Below, piece by piece: positions 24,376-32,757 of a DNA stretch of 41,022 nucleotides (position 1 is the first letter of the stretch; every line of letters starts with the position of its first letter). This DNA is from Candidatus Helarchaeota archaeon. Its GTDB lineage: Archaea > Asgardarchaeota > Lokiarchaeia > Helarchaeales > JABXJV01. Below the pieces are notes generated by a model. That model did not search any database and was not told the origin of the DNA. It was given only the letters and a program-made list of their open reading frames with translations. Both the position numbers and the translations under genes were made by a program. The stretch is from the NCBI GenBank assembly GCA_013375355.1, contig JABXJV010000184.1:1-41022 (forward strand), read 5' to 3'.

Positions 24376-25080
24376 TTATTGTTTCAGTTTATCTACAATC
24401 TGTTTAATCGTGGGAGAAAGCCATAGCATCTCTAAAAAATAATCAACATGGATTAATTCACGAACTTCTAGAAATCGCAAATATTTTTTAAGTTCAATTT
24501 TTGTTACTCCCAAATCATTAGATAATTGATCAAAAGATTTCATCTGTCCGTGATATTTATTTAATTTCGAAATTAGAGGCAATACCTTATCTAAACTCCT
24601 TTTTAATAATTCATGCATTGCCTGGTCTAAATGAGTTTTATTTTTAGTACTGGTTTCAATAATTTTACATTTTTTCAAAAACTCAAATGTATTTCTTAAT
24701 TCAGTAGTGGATCGTGAATTTGGAAGATCTTGTTTATTCGCAAGAACAACTATAGGAACATTACCTACATATTTTCTAGCTTCAGCCCAAATTTCTCCAA
24801 CTTCTTTATCTTTGGAAGGATCGGCTGCATCTATAATAAAGACTATTCCATCTGCTCCATTAGATAAAATCTCACGAATTGTGGAAAAATGAGACATACC
24901 AGGTGTTCCAAAAACAAAAAGTTTAATATCTTCGAACTCCTTTACACCGAAATCCATAGCAACAGTTGTAGCCAGACCATCCCTCCCCATTTTATCCAAG
25001 CTCATTGCAGTTTCACCACAAAATTGTTTAACAAATGTAGATTTTCCTGCATGAAATGGTCCGAGAACAACTATTTTCAT
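24376..25080 (-). CDS. Small GTPase (CvnD/MglA-like group) with a C-terminal winged-helix-like domain
   Basis: A 234-residue protein. The G domain has P-loop GPFHAGKST (7-15), TTVAMDFG (38-45), FGTPGM (57-62) and ANKQDLP (114-120). The Walker B Asp of DxxG is Gly58, as in the CvnD-type GTPases of bacterial conservons and many archaeal relatives, where VAMDFG and FGTPG are typical. After about residue 165, a helix-turn-helix-like segment (FDQLSNDLGVTKIELKKYLRF, LEVRELIHVDYFL) forms a winged-helix-like C-terminus not seen in Ras proteins. Roadblock partners are usual for this class. It is followed by icd on the same strand after a T-rich 48-base gap and is probably read as a separate unit. Confidence 0.82.
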   Translation of the reverse strand: MKIVVLGPFHAGKSTFVKQFCGETAMSLDKMGRDGLATTVAMDFGVKEFEDIKLFVFGTPGMSHFSTIREILSNGADGIVFIIDAADPSKDKEVGEIWAEARKYVGNVPIVVLANKQDLPNSRSTTELRNTFEFLKKCKIIETSTKNKTHLDQAMHELLKRSLDKVLPLISKLNKYHGQMKSFDQLSNDLGVTKIELKKYLRFLEVRELIHVDYFLEMLWLSPTIKQIVDKLKQ

Positions 25081-25249
25081 TTTTTTTATTGTCCTACTTA
25101 ATGCTATTGATTATTTTTCAAATTAAGATAAGAAAAATTGTCCTATGAAGTATTTAACAATTATACTATAAATAGTAAAAAGTTTTGCTTTCATTAGTTC
25201 CAAAATCAGTTTTCTAGTAAATTGGCTCATAAAAAAGAGATGAGTTAGA

Positions 25250-26401
25250 TTATTCTTTCCATATATAAGAAATATCTTCTAATTTATCTGATGTAACCCA
25301 AAATTTTTCTAATTTTCGTCTTGCTTCTTCACGCTTTTTTTGGTGATTTTGTAAAAATTGATTAATTCGATTTATTAAATCCTTTTTACAATCTCCGCAA
25401 ATAATTCTTCCAGCTTTACAATCCTCGTAATTCTGTTTATATTCTTTTTCATCCCACATAAATAAGCAGTAATAATATTTGTGTACTGAACAGATGTCGG
25501 GATTTCCGCCCTTTTCTCTTTGTTCTTTTATTGTTGCTTGACCACCAGTTAAAGCGTTGCTTATTTTCTTCCTTACATCTTCTGGAGAATCAGTTGTGAA
25601 AATGGCGCTTTCTTTGATTGAGGCACTCATCTTTTCGGTTTTTTTACCTAACCCCGGTAAAAAAATACAATGAATAGAAGATGGTTTTAAATATCCAAGC
25701 TTTGGTGCAACATCTCGAGTTACTCTAAAATGAGGATCTTGGTCAATAGCATGAGGAATTAAACATGGAATGTTTTTTTTCACCAATATTGAAGGTAAAA
25801 CTGCAGGAACTGCTTGCATACAAGTGTAAAATATTTCACCCAAATTATTCTCATGTTTAAAATCAAAGACTGCTTTAGCTGTTGAAAATGTTATTTTTTT
25901 AGCAAATAATGCTGCAATTGGATATAAATGACTCGCAATTTCAATATTAGAGAATATATGAGTCTTTTTTTCGTCAAAACCCAATGCGATAACATCAAGT
26001 GCATTTTCACGTGCATAGAAGTTTGATTCTTTTAACTCAATATTTCTTTTAAAATAAAATTTTTCATCGTCCGTCATCTGGAACCATAAAGGCACATTGA
26101 ATTTATCCTGTAACCATTTTGTGAAAATCCAAGGCATTAAATGTCCTAAATGAGTGTCCCCAGAAGGACCTCTACCAGTATACAAAAAGAAATTGGACTC
26201 TTTTTCATATTGGTCGATAAGCCAATCAACATCTCTATGAGAGAAAAAAATCTGCCTTCTTATAAGAGGATGAAGGTCCCCGGTAATTTCTTTTATTCTA
26301 AATATCAAATCTGGAGTAATTTTTTTGGTCCCAAAGTCTTTAATCAATTGGTTATAATCTACTTCACCAGAAACTTCCCAAGGTGTGACTTTAAATGACA
26401 A
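25250..26401 (-). CDS. trpS: Tryptophanyl-tRNA synthetase (archaeal/eukaryotic type)
   Basis: A 383-residue class I synthetase. The HIGH-like motif is GRGPSGDTHLGHLMPW and the KMSKS-like motif is KMSAS; FQMTDDEKFYFKR and IPHAIDQDPHFRVTRDVA are typical of archaeal/eukaryotic TrpRS. A Cys cluster near the C-terminus (CSVHKYYYCLF, CKAGRIICGDCKKD) is probably a zinc-binding element. It starts at TTG with GGAAG upstream. The JAMM gene precedes it by 31 bases, so these are one operon. Confidence 0.96.
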   Translation of the reverse strand: MSFKVTPWEVSGEVDYNQLIKDFGTKKITPDLIFRIKEITGDLHPLIRRQIFFSHRDVDWLIDQYEKESNFFLYTGRGPSGDTHLGHLMPWIFTKWLQDKFNVPLWFQMTDDEKFYFKRNIELKESNFYARENALDVIALGFDEKKTHIFSNIEIASHLYPIAALFAKKITFSTAKAVFDFKHENNLGEIFYTCMQAVPAVLPSILVKKNIPCLIPHAIDQDPHFRVTRDVAPKLGYLKPSSIHCIFLPGLGKKTEKMSASIKESAIFTTDSPEDVRKKISNALTGGQATIKEQREKGGNPDICSVHKYYYCLFMWDEKEYKQNYEDCKAGRIICGDCKKDLINRINQFLQNHQKKREEARRKLEKFWVTSDKLEDISYIWKE

Positions 26402-26432
26402 AATTATTGAACTTCCTTCATTTGAAATGAAT

Positions 26433-27311
26433 TTATTGTGGGTAAAAATAATTTACAAATAATTCTTTTAATAATTCTGATAATTCTTGTGAAAAATTTG
26501 CTTCTTCAATATTCAAGACCGCGAAATAATAATTTGTATAAGGATCTTTTGTAACATTCGCTTTATATCCAATATTTTGAAACTTTTTCTCAATTTTTTT
26601 GCATTTTCCTTTAAAATATCCTTTAATTATTAGATCATTTCTTTGAAATCTGCTATAAGATTTTGTGAAAATATGTGACCATATCTTTTTGGGTGTTTGT
26701 TGATAATTTATTCGGTAATTTGTGCCATAATAATTTGGAATAATTTTTCCATCTAACTCATTCTCAATAAAATTCTCAAAATCATTAACAAAAGAACTAT
26801 TACTTTGAGTTAATATTTTTAAATGGCGATATATTCTTTTTAATCCATTTTTTAACTTTAATTTAACTGGAATTTTTATACTTTGAAGTTTTTCCTCTTT
26901 AATATGATAAATATGACAGTCAATATCCTCAAATTTTGATGAGAGCGTAAATTTATGTGGATCAAAAACTAATCCAATTGCTTTTGGTAGAAATTTTTGG
27001 TATCTCTTTTGAGTATTTATGTCAGTATAGGAGAAAAAATGGGCCCCCATCTTTGGATGAGAGTGATACCAACCAATTATAATTTCATTAGTCATTCTTT
27101 TTTCTAATTGTTCTGTAACTTTTATTATTTCTAAATCAATCATTTTTACATGAGTGGAAGTGCCTTTTTGTTGAGTTGTAGCGGTATCTGTAATTTGAAT
27201 AGTTCCTCTTTTTATTTTTCCAATCAAATATCCTGCGATCTCTTTGCTTAAATCTTTGCTAGAATGTTCAATTATCTTGTAAAATGCCATAGGATGAATT
27301 AAAATGCGCAC
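26433..27311 (-). CDS. JAMM/MPN+ metalloprotease, Rpn11/CSN5-like, with C-terminal extension
   Basis: A 292-residue protein starting at GTG with GGAG 8 bases upstream. Residues 1-130 are an MPN domain: E24 in SKEIAGYLIG, then WYHSHPKMGAHFFSYTDINT with H83, H85, S94 and D97, and IGLVFDPHKF. These are the four JAMM zinc/catalytic residues, and YHSHP...DINTQ is very close to Rpn11. The spacing H-x-H-x11-D is one longer than the usual H-x-H-x10-D. Residues about 150-292 are an unrecognised basic extension. JAMM enzymes cut isopeptide bonds of ubiquitin-like proteins; Asgard genomes encode them with Ub pathways, and this window also has a RING/E2-like protein. It lies between Gfo/Idh and TrpRS genes in one operon. 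Confidence 0.85.
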   Translation of the reverse strand: MRILIHPMAFYKIIEHSSKDLSKEIAGYLIGKIKRGTIQITDTATTQQKGTSTHVKMIDLEIIKVTEQLEKRMTNEIIIGWYHSHPKMGAHFFSYTDINTQKRYQKFLPKAIGLVFDPHKFTLSSKFEDIDCHIYHIKEEKLQSIKIPVKLKLKNGLKRIYRHLKILTQSNSSFVNDFENFIENELDGKIIPNYYGTNYRINYQQTPKKIWSHIFTKSYSRFQRNDLIIKGYFKGKCKKIEKKFQNIGYKANVTKDPYTNYYFAVLNIEEANFSQELSELLKELFVNYFYPQ

Positions 27312-27345
27312 TTAAGTTACTCCATTAGATAAAAATTTCTGAAAT

Positions 27346-28290
27346 TTAATCTTTTTTACTAAGTTTCAAAGCTTTTATTGCGATTTCTAGACACTCTACT
27401 CCAAATTTCAAAGGTACTGGATTTTTCTCATCGTATAGGAATGAATTTAATTCCCGTTTTAAAGGTTCTTCAAAAACATAAGGTTGGGAATGAGTTTCGA
27501 TTCTATATGAACGTTCAGCAGATTCCGAGGTACTTTTAACTAATTTAAGCTCTTGGGAGTTATAATCTACTTCAAATACACCTGTCTTTCCATAAATGGT
27601 CATTTTACGATACTTAGTGGGTGTTAACCAATTAACTTCAATTAGACTGTTAGTTCCATTTTTAAATTTTAAAAGAATAAAAGCTGCATCTTCAAACTTT
27701 TTTAACTCCCCTTCATGAAAATACCCAAGCATACTCTCGACTTTTTCAATTTCCCCTAAAAGAGTCTTATGAATATAAATCTCATGGATGCCTAAATCTA
27801 AAATTACCCCGTGATTCCAATGTCTGTGAGGAAATCGCCCAATTCGCCTTGAACTAATCATTAAAATGTCGTCAATTTCCTTGATTTGATTTTTTAGGCG
27901 TTGAACTACTGGATTAAACAGTTCTATAAAACCACAAGTCATCCTAATTTGATTTTCATATTTTAACAGCTTTTTTACTGAATCTAAATCGATCCCCATC
28001 GGTTTCTCTAAAAGTAGATCAATATTATGCTTCGCTAGGTCTTCTGCAACAAAAGGGATGTATTCTGGGGGTAGCACAATACTTACCGCATCTATTTCTT
28101 CATTTTTTAACATATCTGAATGGGTAGGATAGGAATTTACGTCATATTTTTTCGCAATTTTACGCCTAGTCACCTCGTTGGAATCACAAATGGCTTTTAA
28201 ATTAGATATTTCATTATAAATTCGGCAATGAGCTTGACCGAACCAGCCTACACCAATGACTGCTGTGTTTTTCAAAATTTTATCTCCCAC
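27346..28290 (-). CDS. Gfo/Idh/MocA family NAD-dependent oxidoreductase
   Basis: A 314-residue sugar dehydrogenase-type protein. N-terminal Rossmann motif VIGVGWFGQAHCRIY (GxGxxG), then KAICDSNEVTRRKIAKKY, VSIVLPPEYI, and the family-diagnostic EKPMGIDLDSVKKLL containing the catalytic Lys. The middle has the typical FIELFNPVVQRLK and GVILDLGIHEIYIHK with His. It oxidises or reduces a sugar or sugar nucleotide (for example UDP-HexNAc 3-dehydrogenase), which would fit the sugar genes upstream, but the substrate is unknown. It is probably the first gene of the operon with JAMM and TrpRS, with its promoter in the 157-base divergent region shared with the carbamoyltransferase gene. Confidence 0.85.
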   Translation of the reverse strand: MGDKILKNTAVIGVGWFGQAHCRIYNEISNLKAICDSNEVTRRKIAKKYDVNSYPTHSDMLKNEEIDAVSIVLPPEYIPFVAEDLAKHNIDLLLEKPMGIDLDSVKKLLKYENQIRMTCGFIELFNPVVQRLKNQIKEIDDILMISSRRIGRFPHRHWNHGVILDLGIHEIYIHKTLLGEIEKVESMLGYFHEGELKKFEDAAFILLKFKNGTNSLIEVNWLTPTKYRKMTIYGKTGVFEVDYNSQELKLVKSTSESAERSYRIETHSQPYVFEEPLKRELNSFLYDEKNPVPLKFGVECLEIAIKALKLSKKD

Positions 28291-28447
28291 AAATTACTAA
28301 TTTAATGTTCTAAAAATATCTTGATATTTGTTATAACTCCTTGCGTTCTAAAATAAATTATGATATTTTTGTTAACTTATCATTAAAGGAAAATTTTAAA
28401 GCGATTTATTCTATATTTTGATTTTTACACTACGTGTTTTGAGAAAA

Positions 28448-29452
28448 ATGAAGCCATCGAAACAAGTTATTAGGGGTTCCGACTTTATTACAACACAAGA
28501 GTTGGAAAAAGAAAATCTTGAGATATTAATAGAAAAAGCGTTCGAACTGAAAAATGCAAAGGATCCCTCAAAATACAGTGAAATTTTAAAAAATAAAACT
28601 CTAATCATGCTTTTTTTCAACCCATCAACTCGAACACGCACCTCTTTTGAAGTTGCTATGGCTCAATTAGGAGGTCATGCAATTTTTATAAGCGGTAATG
28701 ATATTTGGTTGGGAAAGAATTCAGAATCTGTTAAAGATACTGCCAAAGTCTTCTCTCGCTATGCTGATATAATAGCAATCCGCATGTTTCCTGATATTTC
28801 AAAAGGAGATTATGGAAATATTAATAAAATTATGAGAGAATTTGCTGAATGGTCCGAAATACCTATTATTAATATGGAAGACGATTTATTTCATCCATGC
28901 CAAGCGCTCACAGATATAATGACTATAAAAGAAAAGTTAGGCGGCTTGAAGAATAGGAAAATCGTTATTAGTTGGGCATATCACCCAAAACCTCTTCCTG
29001 TAAGTGTACCTAATTCCATAGTTCTGACCTCTACCCGATTTGGTCTTGATGTGACACTATGTCATCCAAAAGGATTTGAGCTGCAACCATATATAACAAA
29101 AACTGCTGAACAGAACGCAAAAGATAATGGTGGTTCATTTAGAATTGTAAACACAATGGAAGAAGGATACAAAGATGCAGAGATAGTTTACCTAAAATCA
29201 TGGGGTGCTCTACAATATTATGGTAATAATAAAGAAGAAAAACAACTTCGACAACCATACAGAGGCAAATGGATATGTAATGAAAAAATTATGAAAAAGG
29301 CAGATAAAAATTCTATTTTTATGCATTGTCTCCCTGTTTTAAGGAATGTGGTGGTTGAGGATGCTGTAATTGATGGGTCTCATTCTGTAGTATATGACCA
29401 AGCAGAAAATCGATTACATCTACAAAAAGCACTATTAAGCGAAATTGGATAA
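28448..29452 (+). CDS. argF': N-acetyl(succinyl)ornithine carbamoyltransferase-like transcarbamylase
   Basis: About 334 residues from the ATG at 28448; a TTG ten codons earlier is also in frame but less likely. Carbamoyl phosphate binding motif FFNPSTRTRTSFEVAMAQL is present, as is HPCQALTD. The acetylornithine-type motifs are AYHPKPLPVSVPNS, VYLKSWGAL, and HCLPVLRNV followed by DQAENRLHLQKALL. In ordinary ornithine carbamoyltransferases these read differently (for example HCLPA), so the substrate is likely N-acetyl- or N-succinylornithine, made to carbamoyl product for arginine synthesis. The LysK-like amidohydrolase downstream fits deacylation. YgeW/knotted relatives with other substrates remain possible. 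Confidence 0.82.
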   Translation: MKPSKQVIRGSDFITTQELEKENLEILIEKAFELKNAKDPSKYSEILKNKTLIMLFFNPSTRTRTSFEVAMAQLGGHAIFISGNDIWLGKNSESVKDTAKVFSRYADIIAIRMFPDISKGDYGNINKIMREFAEWSEIPIINMEDDLFHPCQALTDIMTIKEKLGGLKNRKIVISWAYHPKPLPVSVPNSIVLTSTRFGLDVTLCHPKGFELQPYITKTAEQNAKDNGGSFRIVNTMEEGYKDAEIVYLKSWGALQYYGNNKEEKQLRQPYRGKWICNEKIMKKADKNSIFMHCLPVLRNVVVEDAVIDGSHSVVYDQAENRLHLQKALLSEIG

Positions 29453-29501
29453 TTATACTCATTTTTATTAAAGATTTGAAAAAAAAGTGAAAAAAATGGG
29501 T

Positions 29502-29681
29502 TTATAATCTTCCTAGTGCAAATCCAATTATAAACTTGCATTTAACACAAGTATAGGTCAAAAAACCCGGCTTTCGAACAATAGCATACATATCTATATC
29601 ATCTTTTGTCAGATCAGCTTCACATTTAGGGCATTTCCCAATAACCTCATTTCCCTTAATTTTTCGAAACAATTTTAACAC
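29502..29681 (-). CDS. 59-residue zinc-ribbon protein
   Basis: A small frame from a GTG at 29681 to TAA at 29502, too short for many gene callers. Residues 17-20 (CPKC) and 45-48 (CVKC) form a two-Cys-pair zinc ribbon (GKCPKCEADLTKDDIDMYAI, then FLTYTCVKCKFIIGFALGRL). An in-frame TAA just upstream fixes the N-terminus near the GTG, although the SD is weak. It lies between an N-acylornithine carbamoyltransferase gene and a LysK-like gene but has no C-terminal EDWGE, so it is not the amino-group carrier LysW. The ribbon pattern resembles small nucleic-acid-binding or accessory proteins; function unknown. Confidence 0.55.
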   Translation of the reverse strand: MLKLFRKIKGNEVIGKCPKCEADLTKDDIDMYAIVRKPGFLTYTCVKCKFIIGFALGRL

Positions 29682-29766
29682 TACTTTATTTTTTTATATC
29701 TCAAATACAATCCAATATTAGATTTTAGAAATGACAATTATTTAACTATTTTATTTTAATTAATAT

Positions 29767-30867
29767 TTAATTTTTAACCTCAAGAAGTAATTTGATTATT
29801 TTTTTATAGACTTTTATTGAATTTAGAAAATCTTCTAATTCTATATATTCATTATCAGTATGCTCAACTTGAGGATCTCCAGGACCATAGCTAATTATTG
29901 GAATTTGCATCTTTTTTCCGATTATATTCATAAAACACGTACCTGTTTTTCGAAGAACTTTTGGTTTTTTATTTAAGACCTCAGAAATGGCATTAATTGT
30001 AGTTTGAAAAATTTTAGATTTCTTATCAGCTCTATATCCCTCAATTCGATTTAAAATTTCATATGAAATTTCAATTTCTTTTTTTTCAATGATTTCTTTT
30101 ATTTTTAGATCCATTTCTTTAATCAAAATTTCAGAGGAAACTCCAGGAGGAAATCTAATATCAATATTCATTGAGCAGCTTTCAGGCACAACATTTACAG
30201 CAGTTCCACCTTGAATTATAGTTAAATTCGGTATTACTGAGAAGAATGGAGACTTTCCTTTATATTTCTGTTCAAGATGGGTTTTCAATTCTGTCCAGAG
30301 TAAATAACTTTCCTCTATTGCGTTAATATAAAGCCAAGAACTAGCAACATGACCTTGTCCTTTTTTCGTTTTTATTGTAAATTTTAATCCTAATCGCCCT
30401 TTATAGGCAGCACCAATTCTATCACTTCCCGCAGGTTCTCCAAAAATAGCATAATCGACCTTGAATTGATTTTTTATTAGTTGGTCTATTCCTTTCAAGC
30501 TAATTTCCTCTTCCACAAGACCTACAAATATGATTTTACTCTTAATGTCTTGCTTTGCTAAAGTTGAAATAGCTAATATCATGGCAGCAATAGAACCCTT
30601 TGCATCAACACTACCCCTACCATAAAGTCTTCCACTTTCTATTTTTACCGGGATTTCTCCGGGAACTGTATCTATGTGTGAAGAAAACAACATTAAGGGC
30701 TTTCCTGAACCTATCTCACCTATTACATTTCCTGCTGGATCATTCCAAACCTCAAAACCTAGTTTTTTCATCTCTTCTTTTAAAAATTCTGCAATTTTTT
30801 CTTCTTTCCCAGATGGACTATAAATTTCCACCAGCTTTTTTAAAAAGTTAATCTCTTCATCATTCAA
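29767..30867 (-). CDS. M20 family amidohydrolase, LysK-like ([LysW]-ornithine/lysine hydrolase or acetylornithine deacetylase)
   Basis: A 366-residue metallopeptidase-fold enzyme starting at TTG with AGGGTG 12 bases before it. Motifs: SHIDTVPGEIP (HxDT, first metal ligand), YGRGSVDAKGSIAAMILA (bridging Asp), GLVEEEISLKGI (Glu base), AIFGEPAGSDRI and the C-terminal EHTDNEYI His. Its N-terminal motif EIYSPSGKEEKIAEFL is close to archaeal LysK. It removes the protecting group to yield ornithine or lysine. The neighbouring N-acylornithine carbamoyltransferase-like gene is on the opposite strand and makes an arginine role plausible. General peptidase T or DapE functions are alternatives. Confidence 0.82.
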   Translation of the reverse strand: MNDEEINFLKKLVEIYSPSGKEEKIAEFLKEEMKKLGFEVWNDPAGNVIGEIGSGKPLMLFSSHIDTVPGEIPVKIESGRLYGRGSVDAKGSIAAMILAISTLAKQDIKSKIIFVGLVEEEISLKGIDQLIKNQFKVDYAIFGEPAGSDRIGAAYKGRLGLKFTIKTKKGQGHVASSWLYINAIEESYLLWTELKTHLEQKYKGKSPFFSVIPNLTIIQGGTAVNVVPESCSMNIDIRFPPGVSSEILIKEMDLKIKEIIEKKEIEISYEILNRIEGYRADKKSKIFQTTINAISEVLNKKPKVLRKTGTCFMNIIGKKMQIPIISYGPGDPQVEHTDNEYIELEDFLNSIKVYKKIIKLLLEVKN

Positions 30868-31477
30868 AATAATGACACCCTAAAAGAAAAGTAAAGTAGT
30901 TCAACAATAAAAAATAATTATAATTTTTGTTTATTTTAGTGCTTAAACCAAGAAAATTGTTATTCATCTAATAATTTTTCGATATTTGTAATTACATTCT
31001 CAAATAACAATATTAAATTCCAAATAGGACTTTCTATAGACAAATTTTTTATTCATAAATTTACAATTTTTAAAATCTTTCATTATAAAAAAAATTGATA
31101 ATTACATTTTTTTTTGAGAAATCTATAATGAAAGTTGAAAAAAATTTAGAATTTCTATTTGTATCAAATGGTTAAATTATCAAAAAAATTTCCATTTAAT
31201 TTCCTTTCCAATTAAAATTTTAATATTACCGTCCTTTTCTTCATTTTAACATATCCATTTTTAAATAATCTTCTCATCTACATAGAATATAAAGATGATA
31301 ATGTGACATATTTATAAAGAAACAAATCCTATAAAAAATAAGTGAATATTTCGATACAAATTCCAAGTTAATAATAATTTGGATTAAAACTTGGATTATA
31401 GAAGTAAACCGCATGGTTCTATAATCTAAAATATTTACGACAAAAAATTAAAATAAAAATAAAAATGGTGGAAATAA
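30868..31477. promoter_or_regulatory. Long divergent spacer upstream of actin
   Basis: This 610-base AT-rich spacer lies between the LysK-like start and the actin TTG. It holds a TATA-like TTTATAAA at 31311-31318 that is likely to drive actin, the hairpin at 31394-31426, and the SD GGTGG at 31467-31471. It has no ORF beyond two chance 15-codon frames and no RNA gene that I recognise. The long untranslated part hints at regulated expression. Confidence 0.45.
31394..31426 (+). promoter_or_regulatory. Inverted-repeat hairpin in the actin leader
   Basis: GATTATAGAA (31394-31403) and TTCTATAATC (31417-31426) are exact inverted copies separated by 13 bases. The interior AACC-GCAT-GGTT can form a nested hairpin, so the element may fold as an 8-bp stem, a 5-base bulge and a 4-bp stem with loop GCAT. 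It lies 52 bases before the actin start codon, after the TATA-like box, so it should be in the 5' leader if that box is used. It could be a translational control element, an RNA stability hairpin or a DNA operator. Confidence 0.5.
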
Positions 31478-32614
31478 TTGGAAGAAGAAATTTTAGGAAA
31501 ACCAGTAGTCATAGATAATGGTACAGGTATTACTAAAAATGGTTATGCTGGTGAAGATCAGCCTCGAAGCGTTTTTCCTACACTTATTGGATATCCTAAA
31601 TATACATCTATTATGACTGATGTTGAGCATTACACACGTGAATACTATATAGGAGAAGAAGCCTTACAGCTTCGTGGTGTATTACGCTTGAACTATCCTA
31701 TCGGTCACGGAATAGTCGAGGATTGGGGCGCAATGGAAAAGATATGGCACTATACATTCTATACTGATTTGAGAATAGACCCAGCTGAACATCCTTGTCT
31801 CTTAACCGAACCTCCTCTAAATCCTAGACCAAATAGAGAAAAAATGTGCGAAATTATGTTTGAAACCTTTAACACTCCTGCTATCTACGTAGCAATGCAG
31901 GCGGTTTTATCATTATATGCCTCCGGTCGTACTACAGGACTTGTATGCGATTCCGGTACTGGTGTAACGCACGTTGTCCCTATTTATGAAGGATTCGCAC
32001 TCACACATGCTATCTCAAGGCTGGACCTTGCAGGACGTGATATCACCGAATATTTAATGCGACTCTTGCGCCAAAGAGGATATTCTTTAACAACTTCGGC
32101 TGAGAAAGAAATTGTCCGAGACATTAAAGAAAAACTTTGTTACGTAGCACTAGATCCTGAAAAAGAGCTTAAATTAGCAGAAAAAGTTAGCGGAATGGAA
32201 AAATCTTACATGCTTCCAGATGGTGAGACTCTAACTGTGGGAGTAGAAAGATTCCTTGCACCTGAAGTAGTCTTCAATCCTAGCGCAGTAGGAAAAGAAA
32301 GTCCTCCCTTTGATGAAGTTATTGTCGAATCAGTTTCTAAATGCGATATCGATTTGCGCCAAGACCTTTATTCCAATATCGTCTTATCTGGCGGTTCAAC
32401 TATGTTTCCAGGTCTTAAAGAACGCTTAACAAGAGAAATAAGCGAAATGATTCCTGAAAACGTAGAGGTCAAGATTATCGCCCCTCCTGAACGTATGTAT
32501 TCAGTCTGGATTGGTGGATCGATTCTATCCTCGCTAAGAACCTTCCAGAAGATGTGGGTAACTCGTAAAGAATATAAAGAAATTGGACCCTCTGTCATAC
32601 ACAGATGTTTTTAA
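31478..32614 (+). CDS. Actin (Asgard lokiactin-type)
   Basis: A 378-residue actin, close in length to eukaryotic actin (375). The phosphate loops are [40 protein letters not shown] and [16 protein letters not shown]. The DNase-loop region has [14 protein letters not shown], the subdomain 3 region [17 protein letters not shown], and the C-terminus [17 protein letters not shown] then SVIHRCF, similar to eukaryotic SIVHRKCF. It has no archaeal crenactin or MreB features. It forms ATP-dependent filaments, with profilin and gelsolin partners known from other Asgards. It begins at TTG behind GGTGG; an ATG 14 bases upstream is out of frame. The gene has richer GC codons than its neighbours, a sign of high expression. 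It converges with the zinc-finger/repeat gene. Confidence 0.95.
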   Translation: MEEEILGKPVVIDNGTGITKNGYAGEDQPRSVFPTLIGYPKYTSIMTDVEHYTREYYIGEEALQLRGVLRLNYPIGHGIVEDWGAMEKIWHYTFYTDLRIDPAEHPCLLTEPPLNPRPNREKMCEIMFETFNTPAIYVAMQAVLSLYASGRTTGLVCDSGTGVTHVVPIYEGFALTHAISRLDLAGRDITEYLMRLLRQRGYSLTTSAEKEIVRDIKEKLCYVALDPEKELKLAEKVSGMEKSYMLPDGETLTVGVERFLAPEVVFNPSAVGKESPPFDEVIVESVSKCDIDLRQDLYSNIVLSGGSTMFPGLKERLTREISEMIPENVEVKIIAPPERMYSVWIGGSILSSLRTFQKMWVTRKEYKEIGPSVIHRCF

Positions 32615-32630
32615 TTCCAAAAATAAAAAA

Positions 32631-32650
32631 TACTTTTTTTTCTTTTTCTC
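32631..32650 (+). terminator. Poly-U terminator after actin
   Basis: About 17 bases after the actin stop lies a T-run (ACTTTTTTTTCTTTTTCTC) on the plus strand, fitting archaeal oligo-U termination. Further T tracts continue to 32660. The opposite-strand gene ends at 32758, so the 143-base gap also terminates the convergent transcript. Confidence 0.4.
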
Positions 32651-32757
32651 ATTTTAAAAGAAATTTAATTATAATTAGTTCTGACTAAATCTTTTCTAAT
32701 TTTCCATTATTTCAATTCTTTGGACTATTTTTAAAAAAGTTAGAATATTTAATTAAT

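Noticed and set aside
29502..29681. LysW amino-group carrier protein
   Set aside because: The zinc ribbon lacks the C-terminal EDWGE-type tail needed to carry the substrate.
31464..31477. ATG just upstream of actin as the start codon
   Set aside because: It is out of frame with actin; TTG at 31478 follows GGTGG and gives a standard actin N-terminus.
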